From IMG/VR virus record IMGVR_UViG_3300032086_004844, positions 1 through 36,016 of that record: a stretch of DNA of 36,016 bases. One strand, written 5' to 3'. This stretch comes from a virus. The notes beneath the pieces were generated by a model. That model was not told the DNA's origin. It was given only the letters and a program-made list of their open reading frames with translations, and ran no database searches. Shown here one piece after another: positions 33,622 to 36,016 of the stretch (position 1 is its first letter; every line of letters starts with the position of its first letter). Position numbers and translations under genes: made by a program.

Positions 33622-34621
33622 ACAAGATGTTGTTAAAAGTTTTGGTAGCGATATTATATTATCAGCAAATACAATTGTTGATAGGCAATCAGTTATTATT
33701 CCTGTAAGTCCAGCTATTGATACAGTTCTTGGTGGAGGTATTCCAGAAGGCAGTTTCGTAATTTTTACCGGTCAACCAAAGTGCGGGAAAACTACAACCT
33801 CCCTAGACTTTGCTGCTACAGCACAACAAGAAAAATACAAAGGAAACCTAAAGGAACCAAGACATGTGTACTACCTAAATATAGAAGGTAGATTGAAGAA
33901 GCGTGACTTGGAAGGTATAAAAGGTTTAGACTTAGACAGATTTGATGTTATCGGATCTCAACAGGGTAAAATATTACATGCTGAAGAATATCTACAGATT
34001 GCAGAGAGAATTATTAACGAAGAACCAGGATGTGTATTAATCATCGATTCTTATTCTGCTTTATGTACTGAGGCAGAAATTACATCAGATATGTCTAAAA
34101 TGCAAAGAGCAGACGGTGCGAAACTATTGGCAAAGTTTTGTCGTAAAGTGGCTAATGTTATTCCTGTAAATCAATGTATTGTTATAGGTATTACTCATTT
34201 AATGGGCAATCCTGGTTATGGTAATGTAGAATGGAAAGAAAAATCAGGACAATCTGTGGCCTATCAAACAGATATTAAACTAAAAGCCAAAATGTTCAAG
34301 CCTTGGGCCGCTACGGCAGATGGTCCACAAATAGGACAAGAAGTTGACTGGCAGGTTCTATGTTCTGCTTTAGGTCCTCCAGGAGGAGTAATTAAAAGTT
34401 TTATTCGATATGGATATGGTATTGATAAACCAATGGAACTTCTTAATCTATGTATTGATCTTGGTATTATATCCAAGGGTGGATCTTGGTACACTATCAC
34501 AACTGAAGAAGATAAACCCAAAATGCAGGGTACAGAAAAACTCAGACAGTACGTACTTGACAATCCAGAATCTTATGATAGACTATATGCAGAATTCAAA
34601 AACACTATGGGTCTAAAGTAA
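33611..34621 (+). CDS. RecA/UvsX-like recombinase (336 aa)
   Basis: Walker A GQPKCGKTT (54-62), a catalytic Glu candidate E92 in YYLNIEGR, and Walker B CVLIIDSYSAL (D146 within). Further RecA-core signatures: SxAIDxxLGGGIPEG at 33-47, ATAQQ at 69-73, and THLMGNPGYGN near 196, where L2-like loop residues lie. C-terminal domain 270-336 ends with DNPESYDRLYAEF. It forms filaments on single-stranded DNA and drives strand exchange and repair in the phage. GAGG ribosome site. Neighbours are a nuclease and DnaB start, a typical phage recombination-replication set. Confidence 0.9.
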   Translation: MGIKQDVVKSFGSDIILSANTIVDRQSVIIPVSPAIDTVLGGGIPEGSFVIFTGQPKCGKTTTSLDFAATAQQEKYKGNLKEPRHVYYLNIEGRLKKRDLEGIKGLDLDRFDVIGSQQGKILHAEEYLQIAERIINEEPGCVLIIDSYSALCTEAEITSDMSKMQRADGAKLLAKFCRKVANVIPVNQCIVIGITHLMGNPGYGNVEWKEKSGQSVAYQTDIKLKAKMFKPWAATADGPQIGQEVDWQVLCSALGPPGGVIKSFIRYGYGIDKPMELLNLCIDLGIISKGGSWYTITTEEDKPKMQGTEKLRQYVLDNPESYDRLYAEFKNTMGLK

Positions 34622-35037
34622 TGCAAAAAGTGGTGGATCTTGATGGAAATATTGTGAATTGGAATTTAAGTGGAGGTATTTCTAAAGCCAATAGACTAAA
34701 TAAGTCTGAATTGCATTTAAGAGCCAGAAAAATACTTAAAGAACTCTACCCAACTTTTCAAATTTTAGAGGAATTAAGTATACCTCTAAGAAGATCAGAA
34801 AATTTATATTTAGATTTTTATATGCCATTAAATAAAAAATGCATAGAGGTTCACGGAGAACAGCACTATAAATACGTAGCATATTATCACCAAAATGTTA
34901 TGGGTTTTATGAAACATAAGAAGAGAGATCAGGAAAAAATAGAATGGTGTGAACTAAACGATATACAGGTAATAGTACTACCTTTTGATAAAACAGATGA
35001 AGAATGGAAAGATATAATAAATGACAGCAACATCTAA
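34621..35037 (+). CDS. PD-(D/E)XK-like endonuclease (138 aa)
   Basis: The stop of the RecA-like gene overlaps this start (TAATG). The core is LDFYMPLNKKCIEVHGEQHY: D65, then E76 with V77-H78 where the third PD-(D/E)XK position stands, as in VSR/DUF559-type members. An upstream Glu (E30 in NKSELHLRARK) fits the first helix. The C-terminal strand is IQVIVLPF. Likely a small nuclease of recombination or mismatch-type repair; cleavage specificity is unknown. His in place of the usual Lys could weaken or alter catalysis. Confidence 0.75.
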   Translation: MQKVVDLDGNIVNWNLSGGISKANRLNKSELHLRARKILKELYPTFQILEELSIPLRRSENLYLDFYMPLNKKCIEVHGEQHYKYVAYYHQNVMGFMKHKKRDQEKIEWCELNDIQVIVLPFDKTDEEWKDIINDSNI

Positions 35038-35512
35038 AGAAGAAATAGCTAACTGGGATAAAATACTAGACGAGTATGAAAATGGCTTAGGGCTACCAAA
35101 TTATGCTAATAGCAACATACCTGAAGATGAATTACAAAACTATCTAATGATGACCAGAACCGATCTAGAGAAATTAACGCCAGTAGACTGCGCTGAAATA
35201 GGATACAGATTATCCCAATACTCTTTCTATGTTCAAAGATCGTTAAATAGAGAGTTATCCAGACTAAATTGGGTAGAAGAGAATATAAGAATGGTAATAT
35301 CTGAAGATATCAATAATTATAAAGGTTATGGATATGTAGAAAAAGCATATCAAGCAATAAAACACAATTCAAGAGCGACATCATTGCAAAAAGTCAAAAT
35401 GTATGCCAAACAAAGATCAGATAGACTTTCCTATCTAGCTAATAGTATTAAAAACTTGTCAGACAGTATTATTAATGTTCAAAAGGCCAAGGTGAATTAT
35501 GGAAATCAATGA
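35021..35512 (+). CDS. Hypothetical helical protein (163 aa)
   Basis: Overlaps the nuclease gene by 17 bases and the next gene by 14. An all-helical, coiled-coil-rich protein: DLEKLTPVDCAEIGYRLSQYSFYVQRSLNRELSRLNWVEENI, then ATSLQKVKMYAKQRSDRLSYLANSIKNLSDSI. I recall similar helical proteins next to recombinase or helicase genes in phages, but cannot name a family. A recombination mediator or helicase-loader-type role is speculation from location. Confidence 0.75.
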   Translation: MTATSKEEIANWDKILDEYENGLGLPNYANSNIPEDELQNYLMMTRTDLEKLTPVDCAEIGYRLSQYSFYVQRSLNRELSRLNWVEENIRMVISEDINNYKGYGYVEKAYQAIKHNSRATSLQKVKMYAKQRSDRLSYLANSIKNLSDSIINVQKAKVNYGNQ

Positions 35513-35924
35513 CTTATTAAAAGATAAAGATGCTCTGAAGCAATTAATAGGAGCATTGCAAAATCTTGTAGACCAAACTTCAGATGATGAAAGTAGCACA
35601 GACGAAGGGTCTAATGATGAGCGTGAAAATATTATGAATACAAAAACCAGAAAAAAGATATACAGCAATGATAGAAAACCTGGCAAAAAGAATAAAAATT
35701 TTGTTAATAGATTTGATGATATGATGGAAAGAAATATGCATAAAGAAGATGTTGAAATTGATAAGCTATTAAAGAAACATCCAAAGACGCCCAGAAATAG
35801 AAAATCAAATATGATAGATGTGGTATGTAGAGTGTGCGGAGGTAAAGAAACAATTCCATCGTCTCTACTGACGGACACAAAAGATAGATACAAATGCAAC
35901 ACTTGCTCAACGAGGGCCGGTTAA
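35499..35924 (+). CDS. Zinc-ribbon-tailed hypothetical protein (141 aa)
   Basis: AAGGTG gives a good ribosome site. The N-terminal helix (EINDLLKDKDALKQLIGALQNLVDQ) is followed by an acidic stretch (SDDESSTDEGSNDE), a basic middle and a C-terminal CRVCGGKET...CNTC zinc ribbon (about residues 110-136). Could be a DNA- or protein-binding adaptor of the replication complex, as it sits immediately upstream of the DnaB-like start. Not recognised as a named family. Confidence 0.75.
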   Translation: MEINDLLKDKDALKQLIGALQNLVDQTSDDESSTDEGSNDERENIMNTKTRKKIYSNDRKPGKKNKNFVNRFDDMMERNMHKEDVEIDKLLKKHPKTPRNRKSNMIDVVCRVCGGKETIPSSLLTDTKDRYKCNTCSTRAG

Positions 35925-35926
35925 TT

Positions 35927-36016
35927 ATGCCAAGTATACTGTGTGATGTCTCTTCTGAGAGAGCTGTGCTTTCATGTATTTTGAGACAGGGTGAGGACGC
36001 TTATATTGATGTTGCA
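35927..36016 (+). CDS. 5' end of a DnaB-like replicative helicase gene
   Basis: ATG 35927 lies 3 bases after the previous stop and the frame remains open to the window end (30 codons). The visible N-terminus MPSILCDVSSERAVLSCILR and GEDAYIDV resembles the DnaB N-terminal domain pattern (ExxVLxxIL...). A replicative helicase is the expected next gene after the RecA-like block. Only the N-terminal fragment is present, so the helicase core is not seen and the call is provisional. Confidence 0.6.
   Translation, partial: MPSILCDVSSERAVLSCILRQGEDAYIDVA

Noticed and set aside
1-36016. Bacterial chromosome fragment
   Set aside because: Single-strand gene layout, heavy overlaps and the RNR/PhoH/RecA/DnaB-type block with fibre-like repeats fit a phage much better; a prophage or giant-plasmid origin cannot be fully excluded.

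Overview
The window reads as part of a large tailed-phage genome (Caudoviricetes-like, probably aquatic and infecting a bacterium). Evidence: every gene I can support lies on the + strand. Genes are packed head to tail, with many ATGA or TAATG stop/start overlaps and almost no intergenic DNA. The right end carries a typical phage metabolism and replication block: dCMP deaminase, B12-dependent ribonucleotide reductase, PhoH-type ATPase, HNH protein, RecA/UvsX-like recombinase, PD-(D/E)XK-like nuclease, start of a DnaB-type helicase. I see no tRNA, rRNA, insertion sequence or CRISPR. The DNA is AT-rich, and all three stop codons of the standard code are used. The host cannot be named from the sequence.

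Region 1 (1-11969) encodes very long repetitive surface-type proteins. Three consecutive products are extremely cysteine-rich: a 3' fragment with a Gly-Gly-Asp/Glu tract, a 1265-residue protein with roughly one Cys in five residues, and a 1448-residue protein that joins Cys-rich modules to a C-terminal beta-propeller. They are followed by a pentapeptide-repeat beta-helix protein, an unknown protein, and a PKD-like plus RCC1 seven-bladed propeller protein. These look like fibre, adhesin or virion-decoration proteins.

Region 2 (12026-16859) is a run of small proteins, mostly with membrane segments. One fuses membrane helices to a ComEA-like helix-hairpin-helix domain. The run ends in a papain-like cysteine protease, a 54-residue mini-gene, a secreted trypsin-like serine protease with the best Shine-Dalgarno in the window, and a small zinc-finger-like secreted protein. 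A lysis or envelope-interaction role is possible but unproven.

Region 3 (16863-20235) returns to surface proteins. One has an FGE-sulfatase (C-type-lectin-fold) domain whose halves appear in swapped order, followed by a 113-residue Pro/Thr linker and a metal-less cupredoxin-like domain. A kelch-like seven-bladed propeller protein and two small membrane proteins follow.

Region 4 (20246-27262) is a glycan cassette: GDP-fucose-synthase-like, dTDP-glucose-dehydratase-like and RmlC-like sugar enzymes, a 2OG-Fe(II) oxygenase, a two-domain glycosyltransferase, two sulfotransferases and a methyltransferase. It could build a sulfated or methylated deoxysugar decoration for the virion or host surface.

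Region 5 (27305-36016) is nucleotide metabolism, replication and recombination. It opens with a near-consensus sigma70-type promoter that appears to drive a leaderless dCMP deaminase message. A second intergenic motif (GGTGTAT) recurs in three of the few intergenic gaps and may be a phage promoter element.
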